Assembly: GCA_020250125.1 (NCBI GenBank)
Contig: JADCEL010000049.1
Span: forward strand, 1 to 43,108
DNA: 43,108 nucleotides
Direction: 5' to 3'
From: Rhodobacter sp.
GTDB lineage: Bacteria > Pseudomonadota > Alphaproteobacteria > Rhodobacterales > Rhodobacteraceae
The notes beneath the pieces were generated by a model that worked only from the letters and a program-made list of their open reading frames with translations, searched no databases and was not told the origin of the DNA. Positions 24,534-32,724 of this stretch are shown here, in pieces (within the stretch, counting starts at the first letter, position 1; every line of letters starts with the position of its first letter). The position numbers and the translations under genes were made by a program.

Positions 24534-24790
24534 CGGATTTGACCCACGTCAAATCCGCCCGCGCCTGCCACCCGGCCCCGCGCTTGCGCGCGGTGCGTTC
24601 GGGCCTGACGATCTGCCACTGGCAGGTCGTCCGGGCGGCCCTCACCCCGTGGCAGGCGCGTTCGCGCCCGCCCAGTCAGGCGCGGACGGATTCCCCAACC
24701 CCTGCGCCAGCGGAGTGCCCCTTGCCAACGCGCTTGCGCGCTCTGGCAACGGCCCGGCGGACCTTCCACCGGAAGGTCCGCTGATCGGGC
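24534..24790 (-). repeat. Palindromic interspersed repeat, copy D (full length)
   Basis: Terminal palindrome at 24534-24557 (CGGATTTGAC, then GTCAAATCCG with one changed centre base), middle hairpin at 24607-24631 (GACGATCTG against CAGGTCGTC, the single change giving a T-G pair), and loop hairpin at 24757-24781. About 257 bases, nearly identical to copy B in long stretches. Confidence 0.75.
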
Positions 24791-24938
24791 CGGGGGCAGT
24801 TTGGCCAAGGACCGATTTGACCACAACGCAGACATCAATCAAGAACTTGGCAAACATCCCTCACCCCTCCACCTCCCGCCGCCGCATCTCTTCCCGCAGC
24901 CGGGCCATCTGCCCAACCCGCGCGGTATCCCCGCCCCC

Positions 24939-25151
24939 TCACTCCGGCCTTTCCTTCAGCCACTGCACGGCCCAGTCCGCGTCCCCGGCCTTTCCGCGCT
25001 CTGCGAAGAAATCGGTCGCTCCCCGCGCACCAACCTTCTCGGCCAGCGCGAGGGCAATGTACTGGTTCAGTGACACCCCGTCCTTGACGGCAAAATCCTC
25101 TGCCGCCCGTTTCAGCGAGTTCGGCAGGTTCAGCGATACACGTGCCTTCAT
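24939..25151 (-). CDS. Ribbon-helix-helix antitoxin (HicB/Arc-like)
   Basis: A 70-residue protein whose first 45 residues (MKARVSLNLPNSLKRAAEDF, then DGVSLNQYIALALAEKVGA) form a typical Arc/MetJ-like RHH DNA-binding domain, followed by a short acidic tail (ADWAVQWLKERPE) suited to capping a toxin. It overlaps the PIN gene stop by four bases. Expected role: neutralise the PIN toxin and repress the operon. The order is toxin first, antitoxin second. Confidence 0.85.
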   Translation of the reverse strand: MKARVSLNLPNSLKRAAEDFAVKDGVSLNQYIALALAEKVGARGATDFFAERGKAGDADWAVQWLKERPE

Positions 25152-25567
25152 GTCTCCATCCTCCTCAGGGCATCGACGGGGGCCAGCACCTCTACATCAA
25201 ACCGGGCAGGCACCCCTGCAAAGTCTTTCCGGTTATGGGTCACAACGGACGCCTGCGCATTGATCGCCGCTTCCAGGACCATGTCATCCGCAGGGTCAGC
25301 AAGTTGCGGCCGCCAGCGGAAATGAACCTCTGCCGGTTCCACGATCCGCGCGATCGCATCCAGCAGTCGCCCGATGTCCTTCCGCGTTATGCCGGCATCC
25401 AGCAAGAATTCTGCACGGTTCAGCACATCCTCATACTCATAGAACAGCGGCACCGAACAGCACCACCGGAAGCGCCCCTGAAACCCGGCGATCACCAGCG
25501 GGTTGCTGGCCCCGGTTCTGCTGCGCACGCCTGCAACAAGCACATCCGTATCAAGGACCAGCCGCAT
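25148..25567 (-). CDS. PIN-domain toxin (COG1569 type)
   Basis: A 139-residue putative ribonuclease toxin. PIN acidic residues are visible: D6 in LVLDTDVLV, E44/E46 in YEYEDVL, and DPADDMVLEAA near 91-101, ending with the VVTHNRKDF strand. The start ATG 25567 has no evident Shine-Dalgarno; TATATG lies only about 10 bases upstream, which would suit a leaderless message. Forms an operon with the RHH antitoxin. In this family the target RNA is not predictable. Confidence 0.87.
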   Translation of the reverse strand: MRLVLDTDVLVAGVRSRTGASNPLVIAGFQGRFRWCCSVPLFYEYEDVLNRAEFLLDAGITRKDIGRLLDAIARIVEPAEVHFRWRPQLADPADDMVLEAAINAQASVVTHNRKDFAGVPARFDVEVLAPVDALRRMET

Positions 25568-25571
25568 ACAT

Positions 25572-25595
25572 CACATATAGCGTAACGGCACATAT
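25572..25595 (-). promoter_or_regulatory. Promoter/operator candidate of the PIN-RHH operon
   Basis: The heptamer ATATGTG (minus strand) occurs twice, at 25589-25595 and 25572-25578, with starts 17 bp apart. The nearer copy overlaps the likely -10 box. RHH proteins usually bind short direct repeats, so autoregulation here is plausible. Confidence 0.4.
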
Positions 25596-25869
25596 GACGC
25601 AAGTCTCGGGGCGCAGGCCTTTGGCCTGCAATCCTGCCCACATCCTTTTCCTTGACTTCCGCCCCCCCTTCCCCCATGTCCCCCCTATCCAAGGTCCGCT
25701 GCCGCGTGAGTAGCCGCCCCATGCGGGGGCCAGGACAGGACGACTTCGCAAGGTTCCCACCTTCACGCAGGGGTGCCACGGCCAAAGCTTCCGGCCGGCC
25801 CTTCTGCCGCCGCATCCTGCGGCCCGAACCCCATTGCGGCGGCCTGGTGCCGCCCGCCAGAAAGATATC
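25596..25869. other. Gene-free divergent gap before the RNA helicase
   Basis: Contains a perfect hairpin GCAGGCC/GGCCTGC with a TTT loop (25613-25629) and C-rich sequence. TTGACT at 25652-25657 could be a -35 for the helicase, but I see no matching -10. No open frame of interest. Confidence 0.35.
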
Positions 25870-27219
25870 ATGACCCAATTCGCAGACCTCGGGCTTTCGC
25901 CGAAAATCCTGAAAGCGCTTGAGAAGACCACCATCACCACGCCGACACCCATTCAGGTGCAGGCGATTCCGCAGATCATGGCGGGGCGCGACCTGATGGG
26001 GCTGGCCCAGACCGGCACCGGCAAGACGGCGGCCTTCGGCCTGCCGCTGCTGCACCGCCTGCTGGACATCGGCCATCCGCCCGCGCCGCGCAGCGTCCGC
26101 GCGCTGATCCTGGGCCCCACGCGGGAACTGGTCAGCCAGATTGCTGAAAACCTTGAGATTTTCACCAAGGGCACGAGCGTGAAGGTCGCCACGGTCGTGG
26201 GCGGTGCGTCGATCAACAAACAAACCGAACGCCTGGCGCGCGGTGCCGATATTCTGGTGGCCACGCCGGGCCGCCTGATCGATCTGCTGGAACGCCGCGC
26301 CGTGACGCTGGAACACACCGGCTATCTGGTGCTGGACGAGGCCGATCACATGCTCGACATGGGGTTCATCCATTCACTGCGCCAGATCGCCAGGCACCTG
26401 CCGCTGAAGCGTCAGACCCTGCTGTTTTCGGCCACCATGCCGAAGCTGATCGAGGATCTTGCCGGCACCTACCTGCGCGATCCGGTCAAGGTGCAGGTCG
26501 CCCCGCCGGGCAAGCCGGTGGAAAAAATCGTGCAAGGCGTTCACTTCACGCCGCAGGGTGACAAGGCGCGGCTGCTGGCGGAATACCTCAAGAAGCACCC
26601 CGGCGAAATGGCGCTGGTCTTCGGGCGCACCAAGCATGGTTCGGAAAAGCTGATGAAGCTTTTGTGCAGCTGGGGTTTCAGGGCCGGGTCGATCCACGGC
26701 AACAAAAGCCAGGGTCAGCGCGAACGCACGCTGAAAGACTTCCGCGACGGCACGCTGGATGTGCTGGTGGCCACCGATGTGGCGGCGCGCGGCATCGATA
26801 TTGCGGGCGTGCGCCACGTCTACAATCATGACATGCCCAATGTGCCGGAAAACTACGTACACCGCATCGGCCGCACCGCCCGCGCGGGGGCCGAAGGCAC
26901 TGCCGTATCCTTCTGCGCCCCGGCCGAGATGGATGAACTGCGCGCGATCGAAAAGCAGATGAAAGCGGTCATCCCGGTGATCGGCGGTGCCGCCTGGGCC
27001 GAAGGCATGGCGGCCCCCAAACCTGTGAAAATCATGGGCAAATCGGCTGGCAAGCCGTCGCGCCCCGGCGCGGGCCGCCCGCAGGGGCAAAAGCCCGCCG
27101 CTGCCAAACCCGCCCAGGGCCGCCCGCAGCGCCCCGCAGGTGGCGGCGGCGGCGGACCGCGCAGATTTGCGGGGGCAGGCGGAAACCGCAGGCCCGGCGC
27201 ATCGGCCGGTCCGCAGTGA
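25870..27219 (+). CDS. rhlE: DEAD-box RNA helicase (RhlE type)
   Basis: A 449-residue ATP-dependent RNA helicase. Motifs: Q motif TPTPIQVQAIP (25-35), Walker A AQTGTGKT (46-53), PTRELV, DEAD at 156-159, SAT at 187-189, then the second RecA domain with VATDVAARGIDI and HRIGRTARAG. The C-terminal 65 residues are a basic Gly/Arg/Pro/Ala-rich tail that usually adds RNA affinity. Start ATG 25870 begins the family N-terminus (MTQFADLGLSPKILKALEK). Likely roles are RNA unwinding, ribosome assembly and cold adaptation. The tail ends just before a hairpin-prone gap; tdk follows 176 bases later. Confidence 0.93.
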   Translation: MTQFADLGLSPKILKALEKTTITTPTPIQVQAIPQIMAGRDLMGLAQTGTGKTAAFGLPLLHRLLDIGHPPAPRSVRALILGPTRELVSQIAENLEIFTKGTSVKVATVVGGASINKQTERLARGADILVATPGRLIDLLERRAVTLEHTGYLVLDEADHMLDMGFIHSLRQIARHLPLKRQTLLFSATMPKLIEDLAGTYLRDPVKVQVAPPGKPVEKIVQGVHFTPQGDKARLLAEYLKKHPGEMALVFGRTKHGSEKLMKLLCSWGFRAGSIHGNKSQGQRERTLKDFRDGTLDVLVATDVAARGIDIAGVRHVYNHDMPNVPENYVHRIGRTARAGAEGTAVSFCAPAEMDELRAIEKQMKAVIPVIGGAAWAEGMAAPKPVKIMGKSAGKPSRPGAGRPQGQKPAAAKPAQGRPQRPAGGGGGGPRRFAGAGGNRRPGASAGPQ

Positions 27220-27395
27220 CTTCGCCCTCGGGCGACATGATGCCTGACATGCCCATCCGGCGCGCCCCGGTGTGGTGACAGGTGCCGGGGTGCGCCCCCC
27301 ACGGGCGCAGGCCGCCGCGTTCCGCACAGGCCGGATCGCGGCGGGTGGTCGCCCGCCCCGCTTGATCGGCCCCGGCACCTCGGCTACCAGCGGGC

Positions 27396-27980
27396 ATGGC
27401 CAAGCTTTACTTTCATTATTCCACGATGAACGCGGGCAAGTCGACCGCGCTGTTGCAGGCGTCGCACAATTACCGCGAAGGCGGCATGGCAACCTATCTT
27501 CTGACCGCACAGTTCGACACCCGCGCGGGTGAAGGCCGCATCGCCAGCCGGATCGGCATCGGAGAGCCTGCCGATACCTTCAACCCGGACGAAGATATGT
27601 TCGCCAAGGTCAGCACGCGCCTTGCGCAGGGTCCGGTGGCCTGCGTCTTCATCGACGAGGCGCAGTTTCTGACACGCGGTCAGGTCTGGCAACTGGCCCG
27701 TGTGGTCGATGATCTGGGCGTGCCGGTGATGTGCTATGGCCTTCGGGTCGATTTCCGGGGAGAGCTGTTTCCCGGATCCGCCGCGCTTCTGGCGCTGGCC
27801 GATGAAATGCGCGAGGTGCGCACCATCTGCGCCTGCGGCAGGAAGGCGACGATGGTGGTGCGCAAGGGGCCGGATGGCCGCGCCCTGAAGGACGGCGCGC
27901 AGGTGCTGATCGGCGGCAATGAAACCTATGTCTCGCTGTGCCGCCGTCACTGGCGCGAGGCGGTGGGCGACGGTGCCTGA
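27396..27980 (+). CDS. tdk: Thymidine kinase
   Basis: A 194-residue type II thymidine kinase that makes dTMP from thymidine and ATP. Walker A STMNAGKST (9-17), Walker B FIDEAQF (85-91), and Zn-binding Cys in CACGRKA and SLCRRHW are present; length is typical. The upstream gap contains a long GC-rich inverted repeat (about 27,258-27,300). Its last 34 bases overlap the end of the convergent EamA gene. Confidence 0.95.
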   Translation: MAKLYFHYSTMNAGKSTALLQASHNYREGGMATYLLTAQFDTRAGEGRIASRIGIGEPADTFNPDEDMFAKVSTRLAQGPVACVFIDEAQFLTRGQVWQLARVVDDLGVPVMCYGLRVDFRGELFPGSAALLALADEMREVRTICACGRKATMVVRKGPDGRALKDGAQVLIGGNETYVSLCRRHWREAVGDGA

Positions 27981-28882
27981 CGGGCGCGCAGCGCAATCAC
28001 CGCGCCCGCCGCCGCGATCAGCGCCATCCCGCAAACCGCCAGCGGCGTCAGCCGTTCGCCCCACAGGACCCAGCCCCAGAAGGCCGAAGCAGGCAGGATG
28101 ATGTATTCGAACACCGACACCCGGCCGGCATCGGCGGTCTGATAGGCCTTGATCATCATGCCCACCCCGAACAGCGATCCCGCCGCCTGAACGAAGGTCC
28201 AGAACCAGAACGTCCCCGAAGGCCAGACCCAGCCGCGCTGGATGAAGCCATCGGCACCGTCGGGCACCGCCACCGGAACCGCCGCCAGAACACCCAGCCC
28301 GATCAGCCCCAGCACGCCCAGCGCGGCAAAAAAGCCGGCCAGCAGTGTTTCCGCGCTTTCCCCGGCGCACCATTCACGCGTGGCGATGTTGCCCAGCGCG
28401 TACATGGCCCCCGCCAGAACCGGCAGCAGGGCGGCAACCGACGCCCCCTGCATCGCCGTCGGCCCCAGCACCAGGATCACCCCCAGAAAGCCCGTTGCCA
28501 CGGCAAGGATGCGCAGCGGCCCGATCGCCTGGCCAAAGGCGAAATGCGAGATCAGCAGAACAAAGATCGGTGCCGTGAACAGGCCGGCGGCCACCTGCGC
28601 CACGGGCAGAAAGGCAAGGCTGCCGAAATAGATCAGCATCGCAAGCCCGTGGATCGTCGACCGGGCCAGCACCGCACGCAGGCGGACCGGGCGCAGGCGC
28701 AGCGACAGCGGCACGGCCACGGCCGCCAACAGCGCCAGCGCCAGGATGGACCGCGTCGCATGGAACTGCCACAGGCCCGCTTCGGCCGCGATCACGCGGA
28801 CATAATTGTCGGTAAAGCCGATGACCATCGCATAGATCAGGATGAACCCTGCGGCGGCAAGCATGCGGTCTTCGGCTGGCAT
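27947..28882 (-). CDS. EamA/DMT-superfamily transporter
   Basis: A 311-residue inner-membrane permease with ten predicted helices in two EamA repeats, the first helix at MLAAAGFILIYAMVIGF and the last at GMALIAAAGAVIALRAR. Start ATG 28882 is chosen because the longer frame to 29005 adds Arg/Gly-rich sequence before the first helix. Substrate unknown; the family includes metabolite and amino-acid exporters. Its final 11 codons are antisense to the end of tdk. Confidence 0.88.
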   Translation of the reverse strand: MPAEDRMLAAAGFILIYAMVIGFTDNYVRVIAAEAGLWQFHATRSILALALLAAVAVPLSLRLRPVRLRAVLARSTIHGLAMLIYFGSLAFLPVAQVAAGLFTAPIFVLLISHFAFGQAIGPLRILAVATGFLGVILVLGPTAMQGASVAALLPVLAGAMYALGNIATREWCAGESAETLLAGFFAALGVLGLIGLGVLAAVPVAVPDGADGFIQRGWVWPSGTFWFWTFVQAAGSLFGVGMMIKAYQTADAGRVSVFEYIILPASAFWGWVLWGERLTPLAVCGMALIAAAGAVIALRARQAPSPTASRQ

Positions 28883-29090
28883 GATCGGTCCTGTTGCTGA
28901 CCTGTCCCACCTCGCCCGCCACGCTGCGGGATGCGCGCCCGAAAACGACATGACGCGCGCGAATGCACGGGGCCGCCGCCGGATCGGCCCCCTTGACCCC
29001 GGCAAACCCGCCCGACAGGTGATTGTGGCCCCTGCCCCCGTCGGCTATCGTCGCGCAAGACACCGCAAGGGCATGCCCCCGCCTCCACCC

Positions 29091-30116
29091 ATGACCGCAT
29101 TGAAGAAGTATCAGAAGCTGGAAAGCTCCGGGCTGTGGCGCGACGCGGCCGATGCGCAGCGGCGTGAAGTCATCGTGGCTTTCGGCGAGGCGTCGCTGAT
29201 CCTTTCGGACCCGCGCACAGGCAATCCGCTGACACATTGGTCGCTGCCGGCCGTCCGGCGGATCAACCCCGGGGCGCAGCCCGCACTTTACGCCCCCGAC
29301 AGCGGGGCAGAAGCCGAAACGCTGGAGATCGAGGACGCCACCATGGTCGGCGCGATCGAGACGGTGCGCGGTGCCATTGACCATGCCCGTGCCCGTCCGG
29401 GCCGGCTGCGGTCGGGGGTGACTGCCGCAGGGGTGGTCGGTGCCGTCCTGCTGTGCGTGCTGTGGCTGCCGCAGGCGCTGATCACCCGCACCGCCGCCAT
29501 GGTTCCGCACAGCAAGCGTGCCGAAATCGGCCGCATGGCGCTGGCCGATGAAACGCGGGTGACCGGACTGCCCTGCGCGCAGCCGCTGGGCCTCGGTGCT
29601 GCGGCACGTCTGTCTGACCGGGTCCTTGGGACGGCAGGCGGACAGATCCTGTTCGTGCGCGACGGTGTCCGCACGGCGGCGCATCTGCCCGGCAACATCA
29701 TCCTGCTGTCCCGGCATCTTGTGGAAGATCAGGATGGCCCCGATGCCGCCGCCGGGTTTGCCCTGGCTGAAAAGCTGCGCGCCGAGATTGCCGATCCGCT
29801 GGTCCCGCTTTTGCGCCATGCCGGGTTGCTGGCAACGCTGCGGTTGCTGACCTCTGGCGTGCTGCCCGAGGGATCGCTTGACGGCTATGCCGAAACCGCG
29901 CTTCTGGCACAGCCCCTGCCCCTGCCCGCGCCGCTGCTGCTGGAGCGGTTCCGGGCGGCGGGCATCGCCTCCGGCCCCTATGCCCGTGTCCTGGACCCGT
30001 CCGGTGAGTCGGTGCTTGCCCTGATCACGGCTGACCCCTTCCGCAACGGTGCCCCGCCGCCGATCCTGCCGGATGGCGAATGGATCAGCCTGCAAACCAT
30101 CTGTCAGGACGGCTGA
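29091..30116 (+). CDS. Membrane-anchored protein of unknown function
   Basis: A 341-residue protein. Residues 1-100 form a soluble domain with a beta-strand repeat (EVIVAFGEASLILSDPRTG), one membrane helix follows at about 110-135 (GVVGAVLLCVLWLPQALI), and the rest is outside or in the cytoplasm depending on topology. The C-terminal part reads HLPGNIILLSRHLVEDQDGP, then AAAGFALAEKLRA, which recalls the PGG...LL...ED..AAVLAHE arrangement of M48 peptidases, but the HExxH zinc motif is absent. So it may be a catalytically dead peptidase-like protein; this is a weak resemblance. ATG 29091 begins MTALKKYQKLE; an ATG six codons upstream is possible. Convergent with the SPOR gene, three bases apart. 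Confidence 0.7.
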   Translation: MTALKKYQKLESSGLWRDAADAQRREVIVAFGEASLILSDPRTGNPLTHWSLPAVRRINPGAQPALYAPDSGAEAETLEIEDATMVGAIETVRGAIDHARARPGRLRSGVTAAGVVGAVLLCVLWLPQALITRTAAMVPHSKRAEIGRMALADETRVTGLPCAQPLGLGAAARLSDRVLGTAGGQILFVRDGVRTAAHLPGNIILLSRHLVEDQDGPDAAAGFALAEKLRAEIADPLVPLLRHAGLLATLRLLTSGVLPEGSLDGYAETALLAQPLPLPAPLLLERFRAAGIASGPYARVLDPSGESVLALITADPFRNGAPPPILPDGEWISLQTICQDG

Positions 30117-30119
30117 GCG

Positions 30120-31037
30120 TCAGCGCAGGAAGGCGTCTTCGAATCCGGCGTCGCGGACCAGTGCCAGCGTTGCGTCAGCCGTACCGGCCGCGGAAAAGGG
30201 ACCGGCGAAGATCACCTCGAACTCCTGGCCCCGCCGGGTCAGCCGGCCGGTCGCAACAGGCAATCCCAGCCCTGACAGCCAGGCACGGGTGCGTTCGGCA
30301 TTGGCGGGCTCGGCAAAGCTTGCCACCTGCACAAAGCGGCCTTGCGTCGCTGGCAGCGTCTGTGACCCGGCCCGCAGCTTTGGCACGGAAAGCCTGGCCA
30401 GACTGCCGGTCCCTGCGGTACAAAGCAGCGTTTCCCCCCCGGACATCACCGGCACGCGCCGCACCACCCCGGCGTCGTGCGGACAGACCAGAACCTGCCC
30501 CGCCGCAGGGGCAAGCGGCACCGCATCCTCAAAACGCAGGACAACCGTTTGGGAAGCCATGCGGGCCTGATCGGTCAGGCACATCACCGCCATGCCGCCC
30601 GAAACAAGCGGCACCCGGACCGGCAGCGGCACCTCGGCAGCGCAGCGCACAGGGGCAGGCCCGCGCGCCGCAGCCGCTTTGGCCTGCCGGTCTTCCGGCG
30701 CCGTCGCGGCGGGCCGGACTTCGGCGGCGGCGGGCGCGGGGGCAGTCAGGGCAATACCCGCATCCACGGCCTGCGCCGCCGCCGGGGCGGAAGCGGCCAG
30801 CGAGGGTGCATACCCGCACAGCGGCCTGCCATCCTTCGTCACGCGCGGTATCCACATGACCTTGCCGTTCAACCCGGCGCGCAGAAAGACGCAGCCCGTG
30901 CTGTCAACATATTGCACATCCGTGAAGCTTTCGGGGGGCAACTCTGCCGGCCCCTGCGGATTTGGGGATTGTTGCGCCATCGCGCCCTGGCCTGACAGAA
31001 CCCAAACGGCGACCGCCACGATCAGCCTGGCCCGCAT
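30120..31037 (-). CDS. Exported SPOR-domain protein
   Basis: A 305-residue secreted protein. From ATG 31037 a signal peptide MRARLIVAVAVWVLSGQGAMA precedes a Gln/Pro-rich mature start. Residues about 75-130 are an Ala/Pro-rich linker, and the last 73 residues (GRFVQVASFAEPANAERTRA to GFEDAFLR) form a SPOR domain, which binds glycan strands lacking stem peptides, usually at the septum. Several Cys (six or so) in paired positions suggest disulfides in the periplasm. The frame is open to 31103, but the extension would bury the signal. It sits 69 bases after upp on the same strand; functional linkage to salvage is unlikely. Confidence 0.85.
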   Translation of the reverse strand: MRARLIVAVAVWVLSGQGAMAQQSPNPQGPAELPPESFTDVQYVDSTGCVFLRAGLNGKVMWIPRVTKDGRPLCGYAPSLAASAPAAAQAVDAGIALTAPAPAAAEVRPAATAPEDRQAKAAAARGPAPVRCAAEVPLPVRVPLVSGGMAVMCLTDQARMASQTVVLRFEDAVPLAPAAGQVLVCPHDAGVVRRVPVMSGGETLLCTAGTGSLARLSVPKLRAGSQTLPATQGRFVQVASFAEPANAERTRAWLSGLGLPVATGRLTRRGQEFEVIFAGPFSAAGTADATLALVRDAGFEDAFLR

Positions 31038-31106
31038 CCCGCCCCCCGATCCGCCTTCCGGGGCGACCATGCCGGAACGGACCATGCGAGTAAAGATGCC
31101 CATGGC

Positions 31107-31739
31107 TTACTTTGTCCCGAACATCCGGTCGCCCGCATCCCCCAGCCCCGGCACGATATAGCCATGGTCGTTCAGGTGGCTGTCCACCGCCGCCGTCACG
31201 ATGGGCACATCCGGATGTGCCTGCTGCATCCGGGCGATGCCTTCGGGGGCCGCCAGCAGGCACAGGAAACGGATGTTCCTGGCCCCCGCCGCCTTGAGCA
31301 GCGACACAGCGGCAGCCGAAGAATTGCCCGTGGCCAGCATCGGATCGACAACAATGGAAATCCGCTCTTCCAGGTGGTCGGGCAGCTTGCAGTAATACTG
31401 TACCGGCTGAAGCGTGACAGGATCGCGGTACAGCCCGACAAACCCCACGCGGGCCGCCGGGATCAGTTCAAGAATGCCGTCCAGAAGGCCGTTGCCCGCC
31501 CGCAGGATGGAAATCAGCGCCAGCTTCTTGCCGTCAAGCGTCGGGGCGTCCATCGGCTCCAGCGGGGTTTCGATCCGCGCGGTGGTCAGTTCCAGATCGC
31601 GCGTGACCTCATAGGCCAGAAGCAGGCTGATCTCGCGCAGAAGCCGGCGGAACCCGGCCGTCGACGTGTCCTTGTTGCGCATGATCGACAGCTTGTGCTG
31701 GACCAGCGGGTGGGAAACGATCGTCAGATGATCAAGCAT
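31107..31739 (-). CDS. upp: Uracil phosphoribosyltransferase
   Basis: A 210-residue type I PRTase making UMP from uracil and PRPP. The PRPP motif [16 protein letters not shown] (130-145) and the uracil-binding [17 protein letters not shown] tail are intact. ATG 31739 lies eight bases inside the end of add behind CTGGAG. Last gene of the cdd-deoA-deoB-add-upp operon; it uses the uracil released by nucleoside phosphorolysis. Confidence 0.96.
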   Translation of the reverse strand: MLDHLTIVSHPLVQHKLSIMRNKDTSTAGFRRLLREISLLLAYEVTRDLELTTARIETPLEPMDAPTLDGKKLALISILRAGNGLLDGILELIPAARVGFVGLYRDPVTLQPVQYYCKLPDHLEERISIVVDPMLATGNSSAAAVSLLKAAGARNIRFLCLLAAPEGIARMQQAHPDVPIVTAAVDSHLNDHGYIVPGLGDAGDRMFGTK

Positions 31740-32724
31740 TCCAAGGCTCCAGGCGCTTTTGGACACGGGTCCGGGTATCGGCGTCACAGAAGGCCGCGTC
31801 AAGCGAGGTGCGGGCGATGCGGCGGAAGACATCCGCATCCCAGCCAAAGGCTTCTGCCAGCCTGTCATACTCGCGGGCCATCGTGGTGTGAAAGAACGGC
31901 GGATCATCGGTGGAAACGGTAACCTTCACGCCCCGGTCGTAAAGCGCGCCGATCGGGTGCCTGCGCCAGCCGGGATAAAGGCCAAGCGCGATGTTCGATC
32001 CGGGGCAAAGTTCCAGGACGATGCCCTTTTCGGCCAGCTCATCCACCAGGGCCAGGTCTTCGATGGCACGCACGCCATGGCCGATCCGGTCCGGGCGCAG
32101 GTCCGCCAGCGCATCGCGGATGCTGTCCGGCCCGCGCCATTCCCCGGCATGGGCCGTCAGGCGCAGACCGGCCTCGCGCGCCAGATCGAAAGACCAGGCA
32201 AAGTCCCTGGGCTTGCCCGCCGTCTCATCCCCGGCGATGCCGAAGCCGACGATGAATTCGCCCGCCGTTTCCGCCGCGCATCGCGCGGACTGGCGCGCCC
32301 TGTCCGGGCCGAAATGGCGGATAGAGGTGACAATGCCCCGCAGGGTTATGCCCATCTGCCGTTCCGCCTGATCTGCCGCGTCGCGGATGGCGTCAAGGTA
32401 TTCCCGCCACGCCCCAAGGTCGCGCCCGCCGCAGAAATCGGGGGACAGGAAGGTTTCGCAATAGATCACGCCGCTCGCCGCACTTTCCTCCAGCACCGCA
32501 AGGGTCAGGCGGTGATAATCTTCGGGCGTCTTCAGCGGTTCGGTCGCCGCCTCGCAGACCTTCAGGAAGGTCGGGAAGTCGGTAAAGCGGTAGTTGCCAT
32601 CGGCGTCGAAGATGCCCGCAATGTCGACATGCCTTTGCTTTGCCAGCCCCCGGATGAAGGCGGGCGGTGCGGCACCTTCCAGATGCAGGTGCAGTTCGAT
32701 CTTGGGCAGTGCAGTGACATTCAC
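31732..32724 (-). CDS. add: Adenosine deaminase (adenine-deaminase-like subgroup possible)
   Basis: A 330-residue metal-dependent deaminase. Metal ligands H12 and H14 in ELHLHLEG, H192 in TAHAGEW (with E195 as catalytic acid region), H216 in RIGHG and D273 in VSTDDPPFF are all present. It converts (deoxy)adenosine to (deoxy)inosine; the related adenine/6-aminodeoxyfutalosine deaminases share these motifs, so substrate is assigned partly from the nucleoside operon. Start overlaps the deoB stop by four bases (ATGA). Confidence 0.88.
   Translation of the reverse strand: MNVTALPKIELHLHLEGAAPPAFIRGLAKQRHVDIAGIFDADGNYRFTDFPTFLKVCEAATEPLKTPEDYHRLTLAVLEESAASGVIYCETFLSPDFCGGRDLGAWREYLDAIRDAADQAERQMGITLRGIVTSIRHFGPDRARQSARCAAETAGEFIVGFGIAGDETAGKPRDFAWSFDLAREAGLRLTAHAGEWRGPDSIRDALADLRPDRIGHGVRAIEDLALVDELAEKGIVLELCPGSNIALGLYPGWRRHPIGALYDRGVKVTVSTDDPPFFHTTMAREYDRLAEAFGWDADVFRRIARTSLDAAFCDADTRTRVQKRLEPWNA

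Noticed and set aside
22432..24645. Minus-strand open frame of 737 codons across the ABC ATPase and repeat cluster
   Set aside because: It is antisense to a clear ATPase gene and then reads through palindromic repeats, giving repetitive Arg/Gly/Ala-rich sequence; high GC explains the lack of stops.
23674..24790. Possible CRISPR array
   Set aside because: Repeat units are 185-260 bases and composite, spacers are similar to each other rather than unique, and no cas genes are present.
25652..25690. Promoter TTGACT ... CTATCC for the RNA helicase
   Set aside because: The spacing of 27 bases is too long for a sigma-70 promoter and no better -10 was found.
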